Of a stretch of DNA of 64,000 nucleotides, positions 13,901 through 28,900 are shown piece after piece. Under the pieces are notes generated by a model. The model saw nothing but the letters and a program-made list of their open reading frames with translations, was not told the DNA's origin and did no database searches. Positions within the stretch are counted from its first letter, which is position 1. Every line of letters begins with the position of its first letter. Origin of the DNA: Siphonodentalium dalli (lineage: Eukaryota > Mollusca > Scaphopoda > Gadilida > Siphonodentaliidae); NCBI GenBank assembly GCA_032622095.1, contig CP136068.1:52384443-52448442 (forward strand). Reading direction: 5' to 3'. The position numbers and the translations under genes were made by a program.

Positions 13901-16900
13901 GACATAACTCTTCTCCCATGGTAATTCTTAAAACGTCTTCTTCTCAAGAGTCATTAGGCCTATTTAGCCTATATAGAGTATGGATGGTCCTCAGGTGACT
14001 GGGTTACATTTTAAAAATAGGTTAGATTGGCATTTGGTGTGTAGGGTCCATGGAGAGTTTGGATTCAAATATGTTTGAATGGGGTCAGCCATTAAAAAAG
14101 GGGGAATGTCAGGTTCGAACTTTGCAACAGTTGGGAAAGCTTGAGATATCAGTTGTAAAATTCCAACATGTGCAAAGGAATTTTTACGAACTTGGGAGTG
14201 TGTTTGCTTAAGTTATCAGGCTATGGACCATATATATATTCTTTAATTATCAGACCCTCTAGCTATTTTCTTGTTTAGAACTACATGCACTTGTTTTGAT
14301 GTGATTTTGACAAGTACTAACTCTTATGGTCTTCAGAGTCCCAGTCTTTACAGTCTGGTGAGCGACCCACAGTCATTGACTGTCTTGTTTTATGAAACGT
14401 TTTGTGATGACTACTTAGTATTAGTTCACCAGAAAAAAACACATTACAAATATCTGGAGAGTTCTGAGAAGGACCAAACTAACTTAAAACAACCTAAATA
14501 TTATTCAACACATTTGCATTATTCTGGCAGACATAAATAAATAAATACATAAAATACATAAATACAGACATAAATACTAATTCATATTTTCAGACATTTC
14601 ATGTTATTTCATGGTTTCCTGCCAAAAAATATAATGAAAAATGTTTGATTTTTTATGCATCTCCAGATAAATGTATTTTAAATCTTGGCTACCCTTGGTT
14701 TGCTGAATGTCGTCTACTTGTAATGAACATCTCTACAAATGAATAATGTACCATTCCAATCCCAGTTTCTTTGAAAAGTCGACGATAATCATATCAGATT
14801 TGCGTCACTCGGTCTCTCTACTCATAGAGATTTCTTTTCCAGGATGACGCGGCTTTCCCAAAATGACAAAATAAATTGTTTCTAAATATGAAGTTCATGC
14901 CTGACATAGTAAATGTTTGAGAATCATACTATTTTGTGGTAGTCATAAAAACAAGATGTAAAAGAAAATCAGTACCGGTAATAAATATATCGTTGACTGA
15001 TAACAACTCTAACATGATGTCTATTAGATTGCGATGAGCATAATGATTTATGAATATGTCGCCTGTTTTATGTATTATAAAATTTGTTGAGTTTTGCTAT
15101 GCATGGGTAAATTGTCAATTGGCCTCCGATCTTGAAATTTAATTGAACCAACCATGATGCAGTGTTTGTAATTGTTATTGGCTTTTTATAGAGATTGCAA
15201 TGATCTGTTACATCACTAACCAATGAAATTACACCCATTCTGAGCCATAACCAATGAAATTACACCCATTCTGAGCCATAACCAATGAAATTACACCCAT
15301 TCTGAGCCATAACCAATGGAATGGAGGGAATCTCATCAATACAGAAACAAAAACTCTATGAGAGATCGAGAGATGAAATCTGACAACATTATCATCGGCT
15401 TATTAAAGAGACTGTTCCAATCCATTCAGTAATTAAAAGAAAATAGTTGTTTGTACCCCCGAATTAGAATATGGGTGTAAATTATCCCCGTAATACAGGC
15501 TTTGCATTCTGTAATGGCATGTGGTGTGAACAAAAAAAGGCGCAGTGTTTCCCATAACATAGGAAATGGAATTTTATTTGGAATATAAAATGCTGCATTT
15601 TTGTGAATAACACGTTATCTTACTGTGTGGGGGAGAGGGAAAGGGGGGGGGGGGGGGTGATGAATTGTAATAATAAAAATAAAAAAAGTTTAGATCATAA
15701 AATGTAAAAGCAAATGATTTATTCCAAGCCCTATTTGAAATTTGTAAATCAAGTTTGCGCTCAAATCATAAGTGTGTAAGTCAGTAAGAGAAGTTTGTCC
15801 AGTTGTGCTTATTTCCATTGTTTGGTATTAGGTTTCATAGGGCTTAATACATAAATGCCCTAAATAATCGACTCCTATTATGGGTTATTTTTCAGGATTT
15901 AGTCGGAAATAAGGCTTGTTGCCATTCATAGGAAAGCTATGTGAATATAGGAAAGCTCTCGCAGAGCTTTCCGATGAATGGCATCAAGCCATATTTCCGA
16001 CTAAATCCTGAAAAATTACCCATAATTCTGCTGTGGTTAAGGAGTCGATTATTTAGGGCATTACTGTATAAGAAGGCCCCGCAAATGTGACACGAGGTTG
16101 TTTAAGGGGTTTATACGCCCTGTCAAAATTAAAAGCGTGCCGCAATATAGTGTTGGTTTATATCTCAGATGAAATGTCATGGGATAATCCAAGAGCCCTG
16201 CTATAACTTCTGTAGTCAATATAATCCATGTGAGCATTGTTGACAGGGGCAGATATGATTGGCAAATTTTAGCACTCGTAAGTTAAAATTTGCTGGTGTG
16301 GGCGAGTTCAATTGCACCCGTCCCTTTGAAAGAGCTGGTTAAGCAACACTAGGTGCAGACTGAGTATTGAATAAGGAAGTTCTATTAACCTCCTGTCCTT
16401 CACGAATCGGGTGTAAACTACATGCTAATAGACACATAATGGACAGTCCTATTCCAGTTATCTCTTTTCCATGGGAGTCCTAATAATCAGAAACTCAAAT
16501 TGGAATCCTGATAACTTTTCTGTCAGATTAGTTAGCTCCCCTAATCAATACTTTCCATACAAGGAGTGGCGGACATTTTAGGTGTTCTCTCCATGACAAT
16601 GCTTTTCATCCCTACAGAATAAATTGTTCACACATGCTTGATTACATGTGCTATAGTTCCAAGTGTCTGAATAGTAATGCCACTTGATAAGGTCATGTGG
16701 GCTTAAAGCGACACAGCCCATTGGCTGGGTGTTCTATTGTAGTATTAGCTCAAACTGGATTATTATAAGCTGTCTTGAGTTTGAGGCTGAAAATAACCTG
16801 CGTCTTTTGAGTTTAATCTCATTTGATGGAATTTATTGAGTTTATCCTGTGGATTATAAGCAGGCCTGAGAATAAGGTACCTGACATTTGCAGAATGAGG

Positions 16901-19900
16901 TCCCCAGAGGGTGAATTTAGTAACGCTACCCCGCAAAGCGGGCTAGCATAACTAAATTCACCCTATGGGGACCTCATTATGCTCAGGCCTCATCTTCGGA
17001 AAATAACTTTATTTCCAAATTTGCAAGTGATTTAGATTCTGTAGAAACTTCTTCACAAAGGATCTTTTTCTTCTCAAGGGAAATGACTATAGCAGACGGC
17101 ATTTTTATCAGAAATTCTAAAATTGATCAAAATATACGATTACGGTGCGTAACATGTGCCAGAGACGCGCCAATGTCGAGTCAAGCAAAGATACCACGAC
17201 CATTGTTTGACGCAACATATGAAACGGGCCTCAGATATACATCATTAAGAGGTTTAAAGGAGCAATGTCCTTTAATTATGTGTCCTTTATAGAAGCAATA
17301 CACGCTTTGGAGCTGAATATCCCTACAATGAATAACTACCCGTCCATTCCCACTGAGTATCAGTTTAATAACGGTTATGGTAAGATCAAAATTTGAATAC
17401 TTAGTCTTAGTCTGATTAGTTAACACAAATTAATGTATCAAATATATAAATGTGTGTGTGTCTCTCTCACTTCTCTCTCTTCTCTCTCTCTTTGCGTCTT
17501 CTTTTAACGTTATGACTTCATATCCGCATGGGCATCACAATTCTCAGAAACAACTGTACCGTCCAGTTGGCAGGGCAGTAACCACCACCCCAATGTACCT
17601 GAGGGATTGCGCCTACTAATCGAGGCAGGGCATGAATCCCGAAAATCTATGATCAGGGTCGTTTCTATGGGTGGATCAATTAGCTCTTTGACTAAATATA
17701 TGTATTATATACATGTAGTTCAAGGGCTCATGCTAGAAGCATGTATATATTTAGATGATGAGCAGGTGGGTGAAAGGATGTATGCAAGGTATTGGTAGCC
17801 TGGGTGAACGAAAGAGCACGTGAGAGATCATCTTTAGTGCTAATTTTGTAAACATATATACGTATATCATACCGTATATATAATTTTGATCCATAAAAAC
17901 TTTGTCTTAATATCATACAGCAATTGTTAATCAACTGTTCAACATGACTGCATATTTATTTTTAATCTGGAAAGGAAATTTCATCATTTTCTCAAGTTTC
18001 ATTTTATTTTTGACAAGAATGGACGTAATTTTTGGGACTGATTCTGTATGCTCTTTCGAATGATATACATCTATATTATTCATTTTTCAATATTTAAGTT
18101 GTGACACTATGTGTGGCTTTAATTTTTGCAACTGTAAAAATAAGTCCACTGAACCGGAAAATTTGCACCTGATCACTTGCTATCCAGGTATTCATAACAC
18201 ATTCTATTTTGACTCAAACAAAGAATTTACTACTGAGTACTACAGCTTTACAATATGTTAGTTTAAATGATCCACACACGATAACGTGTGAGTAATATCG
18301 GTTTGTGCAGAGTTTAATTGACTTCTAAAGCTTTCATCGATCAAAACAGGAAAATAGTACTCAGATCGGTGCATGGATGAGCAACATGTATTGTGCAGGG
18401 TTATAATTACTCTCCTATGTGGTGGTTCATACATAATGCTATTTCACTGCCCACGTAATTTCAAGGGTAGAGGCTTTTAGGACAAAGAAACCGGGGTTCT
18501 TATTTACATTGGATGATGTGTATCCCATATTTGGACCTCCACCCAGAACAAGCCATGCTGGTATTTGATAAGTGATGTGATGAATGCATCAGATTCAGTC
18601 ATATCACAGCTTACAAATGAAAGAGTTTTCATACATCGGTTAGCTTTTTGATCACGGACATGGTGAGATGATCAAAATATTCAAGAGTTGGAAACTGCCT
18701 GACATTCTGATGGTTTGATTTTGTAACAAGCATCGAGCGTGAAATTTGTTCTTTCTATACCGAAAATCAATTATTTTCCTACTTTCGTGGACTATCCATG
18801 TTGAGAATTTCCAAATTAAAAAAAAATTGAGGTATTCCAATTTCCAACTAATATGGGGGGAAGGGAGGGGGGTGCGAATTGAATTTTAATGGATTCCCAT
18901 TTATTTATATTAGGGATGCAGAGATTATATTTAACTTATTAGTTTATACACTTACAAATGAATAAATGGAGCTCAGATAACTACCCATCACCAAATTTTG
19001 AGTCATTGAAGGTTTAATATAATTGTAATGGTGATATTTACCGGTACTTGTCTACATTGCTTTATCTGTGCATTTCGCTGGCTCAATGCAGATTACACCC
19101 ATTACCATGGATAATCAAGTTGGAGTTTTCTGGAATAATAACAAGATCTTTCAACTAAGCTGTTATTCCATTTCACTATCCACTTCCCTAGATCATGCCA
19201 TTAATCTCTACTCTAGCTATGCCCATAGATATCATATTCCACAAGTACAAAACCTGGGAAGTTTTCGATGTTCTGACTCGTTCTGACATGGAACTGTATA
19301 ATATTGAACGAACAAGGCAGGGAATATATTTCTTAGTCAATACTTGTTCCTCAATAATCTAGTTCACGTTAGGTGTGGTCCCCGCTCAAGCTTTTTTGTG
19401 AGCTGATTTCGCAATAAACATTGAATTTAATTAACCGGAGAAATTACATAAGTGTAAGCAATGCAAAGCAAAATCGCTCACAAAGTCACTTAAATCGTGC
19501 AATTTCGAGTTGAGACCTTCACCTACAGTGAAGTGCATTATTAATTAAGGAACAGGTAAAAACTACCAAATATAATACCTGCACTTTTTTTTCAATGTTA
19601 TGCACTTCCCCTGTCACAACATCAACAAGTTTGCATGTTTTATACTGGTGGAATATGATATCCACAAGATTCGTCAGAGTAGAGATTCATGGCATGATCT
19701 ACCACTGCCCAGGCATGCTAACAAGTTACACACTTAAGTTCAGATAAAGAAGGTATATCTATTACTTGAACATTCTGTCATGGAACAGATGAAGTTACAT
19801 GTACCAAAGAGAGCTCATCTGCAGCCTCAGCCTCATACCCCCCCCCCCCCCCCCCCCCCCAAATCGTTACATTATCTTCAGTCGTACAGTGAAGTATGGA

Positions 19901-22900
19901 GAATTATACTTGATTTGCCAATCACTGAGGTAATCATAAAGTTTTTGAAATTGACCTACATTCACATGAAGCAAATATAAATTATCACTATATTATAGCA
20001 CTGCGTACACGAAGTACGAACGTTCAACAAGTTTTCCAGCATTGGTTGATCATGCGTATAAATTACAATCGTGTTGTCATATCCGTCGGCGATACCATCA
20101 TACCGGTAGTTTTCACAATGAAAACTTATGTTGTCTCATTGCTCAACCGTATGTGCCTTTTAGATGTGTATAGGAAAAAGAACACACCTGGCTTCGTATT
20201 ACTTATTGTGAAAAGAAAGAAAAAAGTCGGCTAATATATTTAACCAAATTTGCCACATGCCCTCAATTCTTCTTGCATCTGTATCGGTATTAATATCGTA
20301 GTATTAGAATGCGCTGCGCTAAACTGGGTTAAACCACTTAATAATTTCCATGAAACAATATTTTATGAAAGAGTCAGTGATACACACATAATGTATACTG
20401 GTTAAACAATTATTAACACGAAATATAGTGAATTTATGGGTCGCGATTTGTATTCATGGTCATGCATAGTCATCCTTCACTACGTATTAAATTATGTCGT
20501 GTACTCTCCTGTTGTATCGACGAGTAATTTGTACTTTGGATATGCTCGTTCAGGGCCCCGCGCAGATGATACTTCTTCTCTTGGCGATTCATTGGCTGCA
20601 TATGACGTCGACCTTTGCATCGATTGGACGATCATAATTTATTACCATTACTCGGCATAATCCGTGGTCACGTGATGTCTAGAAATTAGTCCACACAATT
20701 ATTTTTTTTGCAGATTTATGTTAATTCGACTGTTGCTAGCTTAGTGTTTGTTGCCAAGTTTTATCTCATTAATTGACCCGGTTATTATCGGGATAATTAA
20801 TAAACTCCCCAGCAGCAGGTTTTCATCAAAACGCGAAACGCTCTAGTTCCCGTAAATTAGATCGCCGCGTATGAGTGTTGTGAGATTGTGAAAAATAATC
20901 GTACTGCAATTTGTGAAACTGTAACGAGTTTCCATGTGCACCGCGCGTGCTAGCAATGTGCACGTATGAGATGTTATCTCACATTTAATTTGCGCTGCCT
21001 GGCAAAATTGTTAAACTGATCGAATCTTCAAACATGATAATATTTTGTCTGACTCTGACGGTTTGTCACCGGTCGGAGCCGCGACACACACACTGTAGCC
21101 GTTGGGGTCGGGAACACAGCTGGGGGAGGGTGGGGACTAACACCGGAGCACCGTCGTGGCGAGTCATATATAGGTCTAGCTATATATAACGTACAATATT
21201 ATGGCTTATGCCCCCCCCGCTTGGAAATAGATAGGCATAATGATAGGCATAATTATAGGCCTACCCTCTTTCTTTTTTCTTTTTTTAAGGTATACTGTTA
21301 AAGTTGCACCTGTCCGTTCGTGCGTCTATACGTCCCTAACGACCCTACGATGTCTCTTTATGTCATAACTTGAACAGTAGGGCTCGGATCTCAATATAAC
21401 TATGACCATGGGGACATTCAATGGAGTGTCCAATCGTTTTGTTCGGGTTTTCCGTTCTAGAGTTATTGATCTTTGTTTATCTGGAAATGTCTGTTCAGGT
21501 CATAACTTTAACAGCACTTAGTACTCGGATCTTAGTGCAATTTGGTATGGATGTTCACTACTGTGAGGACATTCCTTAGAGGGTTCAATCGTTTTGTTTC
21601 GATTTTCCATTCTAGAGTTATTCATTTTTAGCTCAACTTACTTTGTAAGTTTGAGCTATTGCCATGGTTTGGCGTCCGTCGTCCGTGTGTGCGTGTGTCC
21701 GTCAACAATTTCCTTTGGCGCGGGCTACAGGTCATACCTTTGGTCTGATCTTTTTGAAATTTGTCATGAATGTTGACATTGACATGTAGATGGGAACGAG
21801 TCATTTTGATGTCATTCAGCCAAAAAACATGGCTACTGGCAGCCATCTTGGATTTCAAAATTCAATCCATTGGCGCGGGCTACATGTTGTACTGTTCGTC
21901 TGATCATCATGAAATTTGTCATGGATGTTAATATTGACATGTAGATGGGAACGAGTCATTTTGGGGTCGTTCGGCCAAAAAACATGGCCGCCAGCAGCCA
22001 TCTTGGATTTTACTCTTTGCCTGACTAAATCCTTTGGCGCAGGCTACAGGTTGTAGCTTTGGTCGGAACTTCATGAAATTTGTCATGGATGTTAACAATG
22101 ACATGTAGATGGGAACGAGTCATTTTGGTGTTGTTCGGCCAAAAAACATGGCCGTCAGCAGCCATCTTGGATTTTACTCTTTACATGACTAAATCCTTTG
22201 GTGCGGGCTGCAGGTCGTACCTTTTGTCTGATGTTTATGAAATTTGTCATGAACGTTGCCATTGACATGTAGATGGGAACGAGTCATTTTGGGGTCATTC
22301 GGCAAAAAAACATGGCTGCTGGTGGCCATCTTGGATTTCAAAATTCAATCCATTGGCGCGGGCTACAGGTCGTACTGTTCATCTGATCATCATGAAATTT
22401 GTCATGGATGTCAATATTGACATGTAGATGGGAACGAGTGATTTTGGGGTCGTTCGGCCAAAAAACATGGCCGCCAGCAGCCATCTTGGATTTTACTCTT
22501 TGCCTGACTAAATCCTTTGGCGCGGGCTACAGGTTGTAGCTTTGGTCGGAACTTCATGAAATTTGTAATGGATATTAACAATGACATGTAGATGGGAACT
22601 AGTCATTTTGGTGTCGGTCGGCCGAAAAACATGGCCGTCAGCAGCCATCTTGGATTTTACTCTTTACATGACTAAATCCTTTGGCGTGGGCTACAGGTCA
22701 TACCTTTTGTCTGATGTTTATGAAATTTGTCATGAACGTTGCCATTGACATGTAGATGGGAACGAGTCACTTTGGTGTCATTCGGCAAAAAAACATGGCT
22801 GCTGGTGGCCATATTGGATTTCAAAATTCAATCCATTGGCGCGGGCTACAGGTTGTACTGTTCGTCTTATCATCATGAAATTTGTCATGGATGTTAATAT

Positions 22901-25900
22901 TGACATTTAGATGGGAACGAGTGATTTTGGGGTCGTTCAGCCAAAAAACATGGCCGCCAGCAGCCATCTTGGATTTTACTCTTTGCATGACTAAATCCTT
23001 TGGCGCAGGCTACAGGTTGTAGCTTTGGTCGGAACTTCATGACATTTGTCATGGATGTTAACAATGACATGTAAATGGGAACGAGTTATTTTGGTGTCGT
23101 TCGACTCGTTCGGCCGAAAAACATGGCCGTCAGCAACCATCTTGGATTTTACTCTTTACATGACTAAATCCTTGGGCGCGGGCTACAGGTCGTATCTTTT
23201 GTCTGATGTTTATGAAATTTATCATGAACATTGCCATTGACATTTATATTTTATCAGTTGGCTTTTTCGTCCATCTGATGTCATTTCATATCATAGTAAC
23301 TTGAACAGTAGTGCTAAGATCTCCATGAAGTTTGGAATGGATGTTCACTACCGTATTGCGAGGACTTTCAATAGAGGGTTCAATCGATATAAAAACAAGA
23401 TTTATTTTCAATCGATATAAAAACAAGATTTATTTTTTGTTCGGCCGACAATCATTTCAAACAGATAGGCCCACATAAATTGATTTTGAATTTACTGATT
23501 ATTCTGGTGTCTAGGTATGTTAACAACAAACATGTAGTTGGAAGCAAAGTTTGATTCATTTACATGACTAGTCCACATTACATGACTAGACCCGATTACA
23601 TGACTAGTCCCCATTACATGACTACTCCCCATTACATGGCTAGTCCCCATTACATGACTAATCTCCATTACATGACTAATCCCCATTACATGACTTAGTC
23701 CCCATTACATGACTAGTCCTCTCCAGTACATGAATAGTGACATTGCATGACTAGTCCCCAATTACATGACTAGTCCTCAATTACATGACTAGTCCCCATT
23801 ACATGACCCATTGCATGACTAATCCCCATTATATAATTAGTCCCCAATACATGACTATTCCCCATTACATGACTAGTCCCCAATTACATGACTAGTCCCC
23901 AATACATGACTATTCCCTGTTACATGACTAGTCCCCAATACATGACTAGTCCCCATTACATGCCTAGTCACATTACATGACTAGTCCCCAACACATGACT
24001 AATCCCCATTATATGACTACTCCCCAATACATGACTAGTCCCCATTACATGACTAGTCCCCAATTACATCACTAGTCCCCATTAGTATTACATGTCTTTT
24101 CTTCCTTTCTATTGTCTTCCATTATATTTCTTGTCTATCAATGTCCAATTGTATGGCAAATATACAAAAATTGTATTTACAAGACAATTGTACTTTCTTT
24201 AGGCTTAGCTGAAGAAGATAAGAGGGTACCGGTCTATCCATGGCATGCTGTGGTCCCCTACTTTGCCAATCCAGTCACGCTAGCACAGAATCAACCCCCA
24301 AAGACAACTGAGAACAATGAGAATCTGTACTTTCCTGACTGTGAGTATCAGCTCAGAAAAAATTGGGAAAAGTCAGGAAAAGTTTGAAATTAGTGTCCTT
24401 GTGACAACTATGCAATTTGACCAAGCCAAGCCTGCAAATAGTGTGGTTGTATTATGCAGAATGAGGTCCCCAGAGGGTGAATTTAGTGAAGCTATTCCGC
24501 ACGGTGGGCTAGCATCACCAAATTCACCCTCTGGGAACTTCATTCTGCTTCTGTTCATTCAGACCTAAGCAGAATGAGGTCCCACAGAGAGTGAATTTTG
24601 TGATGCGGGATAGCATCACTAAATTCACCTTCTGGGGACCTCATTCTGCAAATGACAGACAAACTATTTGCAGGCTTTGACCAAGCAAGATAAAGGTTTC
24701 ACTTTACCCCTTTCTTTACTAAATCAGCAATAATAGTATATTCATTGGGATGATCTACTATTCATCTGGTGGGGGGGGGGGGGGGGGGGGTTCAAGAAAT
24801 ATAACCAGACGACAGGAGAAATTATAATACATGTGCTGAATGATTCTTATTAAATCTTTCAGGACGGGCGCTGCGATGGTGCATCATTAAAGATCATGTC
24901 CCGGTCCATTCTCTAATATATGCAAGTCTCCCATAGGGAGCCTCGCATATATAAAGAAAATGCACTGGTTTACAAGGTCAAGGAAAATATATAAGATAAT
25001 GCATTGGCACATTGGCTTTTGTAAAATTTCGGGAAGCTCCAGTCATGGAAGCAAGTCTTGAAATAGTGTGCGTCATTTGCAGAATGAGGTTCCCAGAGGG
25101 TGAATTTAGTGATGCTACCCCGCATAGTGGGCTAACATCACCAAATTCACCCTCTGGGAACCTCATTCTGCTGAGGTGTAAGCAGAATGAGGTCCCCAGA
25201 GGGTGAATTTGGTGATGCTAGCCCGCTATGCGGGGTAGCATCACTAAATTCACCCTCTGGGGACCTCATTCTGCAAATGACAGACACACTATTTCAAGGC
25301 TAGCATGGAAGGGCGAAGGATGGTTTATTTCTTCATTGAACTTTTTATATTATTTAGAGTTGTAAACTAATAATTTTAGAGGTGTAACACTAATAATTTT
25401 ACTGGTGTACATTGATAACATTAGAGGGGTTACTAATAATATCAGAGCGATTAGTTTTTATGCTTGGGAGCTTTATACATATAGAGTAAGTAAATTGGGG
25501 TACACTTTTATTTACATGTTTCTGTTTATTTCAGCTCCGAAGTTGTGTGATATTGAAATGGATGATGATGACGACGATGATGTATTTGAATCTGTGTCTC
25601 CATCACCAAAAAAGTCAGCAGCCAAGAGTCTTGCTAAACGAAGAACACAGTCATTGAGTGCCATTAAGGACAATTCAAAAAGTCCAAAGAAGGTGAAGAT
25701 GAAGATCATTTGACATTTACATATAGCTGTCTTGAGTAATCACATATAGGCATTAGGCAATATATCATTGGATTGGGTACAAAGTCTACTATAATTACTC
25801 CAATAGTATAATATAATAATTACTGTTATCCTATACATATCCAGACTGTAAAAATGGCTGAAAGGCTAATAGTTGTTTCAAATAGAGGTGGTCTATGAGT

Positions 25901-28900
25901 TATCCATATTCTGATAATTTTCTTCAAATTATTATACCCCATGACTAAAGGAGATGGTGGGCATACTGGTATTACATTTTTCCTATCCTTCTTCCGTCCA
26001 TCTGTCAGTCCATCTGAACATATCTCAGCCACAGGTTGTCGGATCTCAATGAAATTTGGTATGGATGTTCACCACTATGAGAATATTCTATTTTATTTGT
26101 GTATTCCATTTTAGAGTTATTCATCTTCGTTTATCAAGAAATGTTGGGTTTTATGTTTTGTTTTTCCTCTGTCCTTCCATCTGTCAGTCCGTCCATCAGA
26201 ACATTTAACGGAGTGTTCAATCGTTTTGTTCTGGTTTCCCGTTCTAGAGTTATTCATCTTTGTTTATCTGAAAATGTTGATTTTTTTGTTCGCCTTCCTG
26301 AGTATCTCAGCCATGGGTTATAGGTATACATACCCACTCTAGGTGGTATGCCACAAACATAGTATGCATCAAACACAGGTGGTGACCCCTGTCACCTGGC
26401 GATTGAATGATTTCATAGTATGCATCAAACACAGTGGTTACCTGTCACCTGGCGATCAAATGATATCGTAGTATGCATAAAAACAGTGGTTACCTGTCCC
26501 CTGCAGGTCAAATGATATCGTAGTAACATATCTTGGTAAATGTCATTTTCTCTTCTTTTTCTGCAGGCTAAAGATAAGGATCATGTTCGACGACCGATGA
26601 ATGCTTTCATGATTTTCAGCAAGAATCACCGACCGCTAGTGCATAAGCGCCATCCAAACTCTGACAACAGAACCGTTAGTAAAATACTTGGTGAATGGTG
26701 GTATGCTCTGGGCCCACAGGAGAAACAGAAGTATCATGAACTTGCATCTAAGGTATATATTTTACAGTTATGGCATTGTTTTGATGCTATTCTATTCTGA
26801 TTACTGTCTGTTGAAAAAGGAAGCTAATGAAAAACTGACACTGATGACAATTCGCTGCATGATTACCGGCCTATCAATGCACTCTATGCGCATCGTGGTC
26901 TATTCAATATCCCAGTCATAAAACGTCAACCATGACGACAATGTATTTATTACCTATATTAATATATAATAGTTTTATTCTTCATGATCACAATCCTTTA
27001 AAACAGAGTGTATTTTATAGTGATTTATTGTTTTATCGAGTAAAGGAAGGTCAAAGTGAAATAGTTACTATAGTATATATATTATGTTGAATCATTGTTG
27101 ACATTGTTAAATATATTTGTTATTTTGACATCGGTCTCGTGTGGATGTTTTATGTCATTAAATTATCTATCTAGTTTATTTGATGTTGATTTATTGTTTT
27201 GTCAGGTGAAGGAAGCTCATTTCAAGGCACATCCCGATTGGAAATGGTGTTCCAAAGATAGAAAAAAATCAAGTACAATAGCCGTGACATTGAAGAATCG
27301 CCAGTCTACAAACAGTGACATGGCAGACGCAGGTGAGAAAATAATCAAATTATAGACACATAAGAGTTCACAAATATAAAATTATAGACACACATAGAGT
27401 TCACAAATTAAAAATTATAGACACATAGAGTTCACAAATATATATTAGATAGACACACCGAGTTCAACTATAATATTATAGAGTTCACAATATTAAATCA
27501 GATTTAGCACATAAGAGTTCATAATATAAAATTATAGACACACATAGAGTTCGCAAATATATTACTATAGATGCACATAGAGTTCACCAATATAATATTA
27601 TAGAGTTCACAATATTAAATCAGATTTAGCACATAAGAGTTCACAAATATAAAAGTATAGATACACATAAGAGTTCACAACTATAATATTATAGACTTCA
27701 CTACTAGAATATTAAATCAGATTTTGCACATAAGAGTACACAAATATAAAATTATAGATGGACACACATTGAGTTCACAAATATTACAGTATAGATGCAC
27801 ATAAAGATCACAACTATAATATTATAGATGCACATAGATTTCACAACTATAAAATTATATTGACATTACTACTATTTTGTATTCTTAGATGACGTCAAAT
27901 CTGAACAGAAAGCACATGATGATGAGGATGTATTTGCGGAACCAACTGACTTGTACAGGTCAATTAATGTTAGTGATTATTTATCTCCGCTGAATAGTCG
28001 AACTCAAAGTCTATCCTCTGCTCATGATGTTAGCGGTAAAAGCTATGGACATGGATCCATGTATGGAGCCAGAGAACCACTGCCAAATATATCTGAGGTT
28101 AGTTAACATAATAGTGGATCCTGTTGTGTTAGCTATGTTGTTAAATATACGGGCTGCCTTTGTCGTGGGTATATCTTTTAAAATAGTCACATCCGCTAAA
28201 ACCGCCGTAAACAGAAAGAATATTATATAATAGACAGATGTTGTTCTTATACAAATCATAAATATTGCGTTGATTGCATGTTATTTTCATGTTTGTACGC
28301 TTTGTTATGTAAACAAACATCAAAAACGTTACAAAACTATTTGTTTATAGACAAACACTCGGAATTACAGGATCGTCCAATGAAAATGTTCCATTGCACT
28401 GTGGAAGGCCAAGATAAAATTATTGTTGCAATCAACAATCGCATTCTAATCGTGCCAAATTGTATTTTAATCGACACATTTTACCTGCTGTCAGTTCAAA
28501 ATCCAGATAATCCACGTTACTTCATGATTGGGAAATGATCAAACAGAAAACACATACATAATATAATTGTTCTTGCAAAGAGATAAATATTTTTCAATCC
28601 AGTTAGTATTTTCTCCTAACTTATGGTAATTACGCCACATACCTATATATGGTAATACATATCAAATATATGTTACTATTGTGAGTTGTAAGTCGTAGAA
28701 GCACGAAATTAAGGGTTTTACAAACCGTATAATGAACGCGAATCCAAATAAGGAAATGAAGCAATATCGTGACTGCTCAGCTGCTCTGCTTATAAACAAT
28801 TCACTGAGCTTTTTCGAGAAACTAACCAACACTCGACCTACATTTTCTCTGACACAAATTGTATTTTGTGAATAATATCATATTCATAGCATCATTATGC

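Noticed and set aside
20436-20660. 74-aa ORF as a CIC-S first exon
   Set aside because: I found no donor that enters exon 3 in phase 1 and no similarity to known CIC-S N-termini.
28278-28538. 86-aa + strand ORF in intron 7
   Set aside because: It has no matching splice sites with the CIC phases and no recognised motif. An isolated gene of this size cannot be supported from sequence alone.
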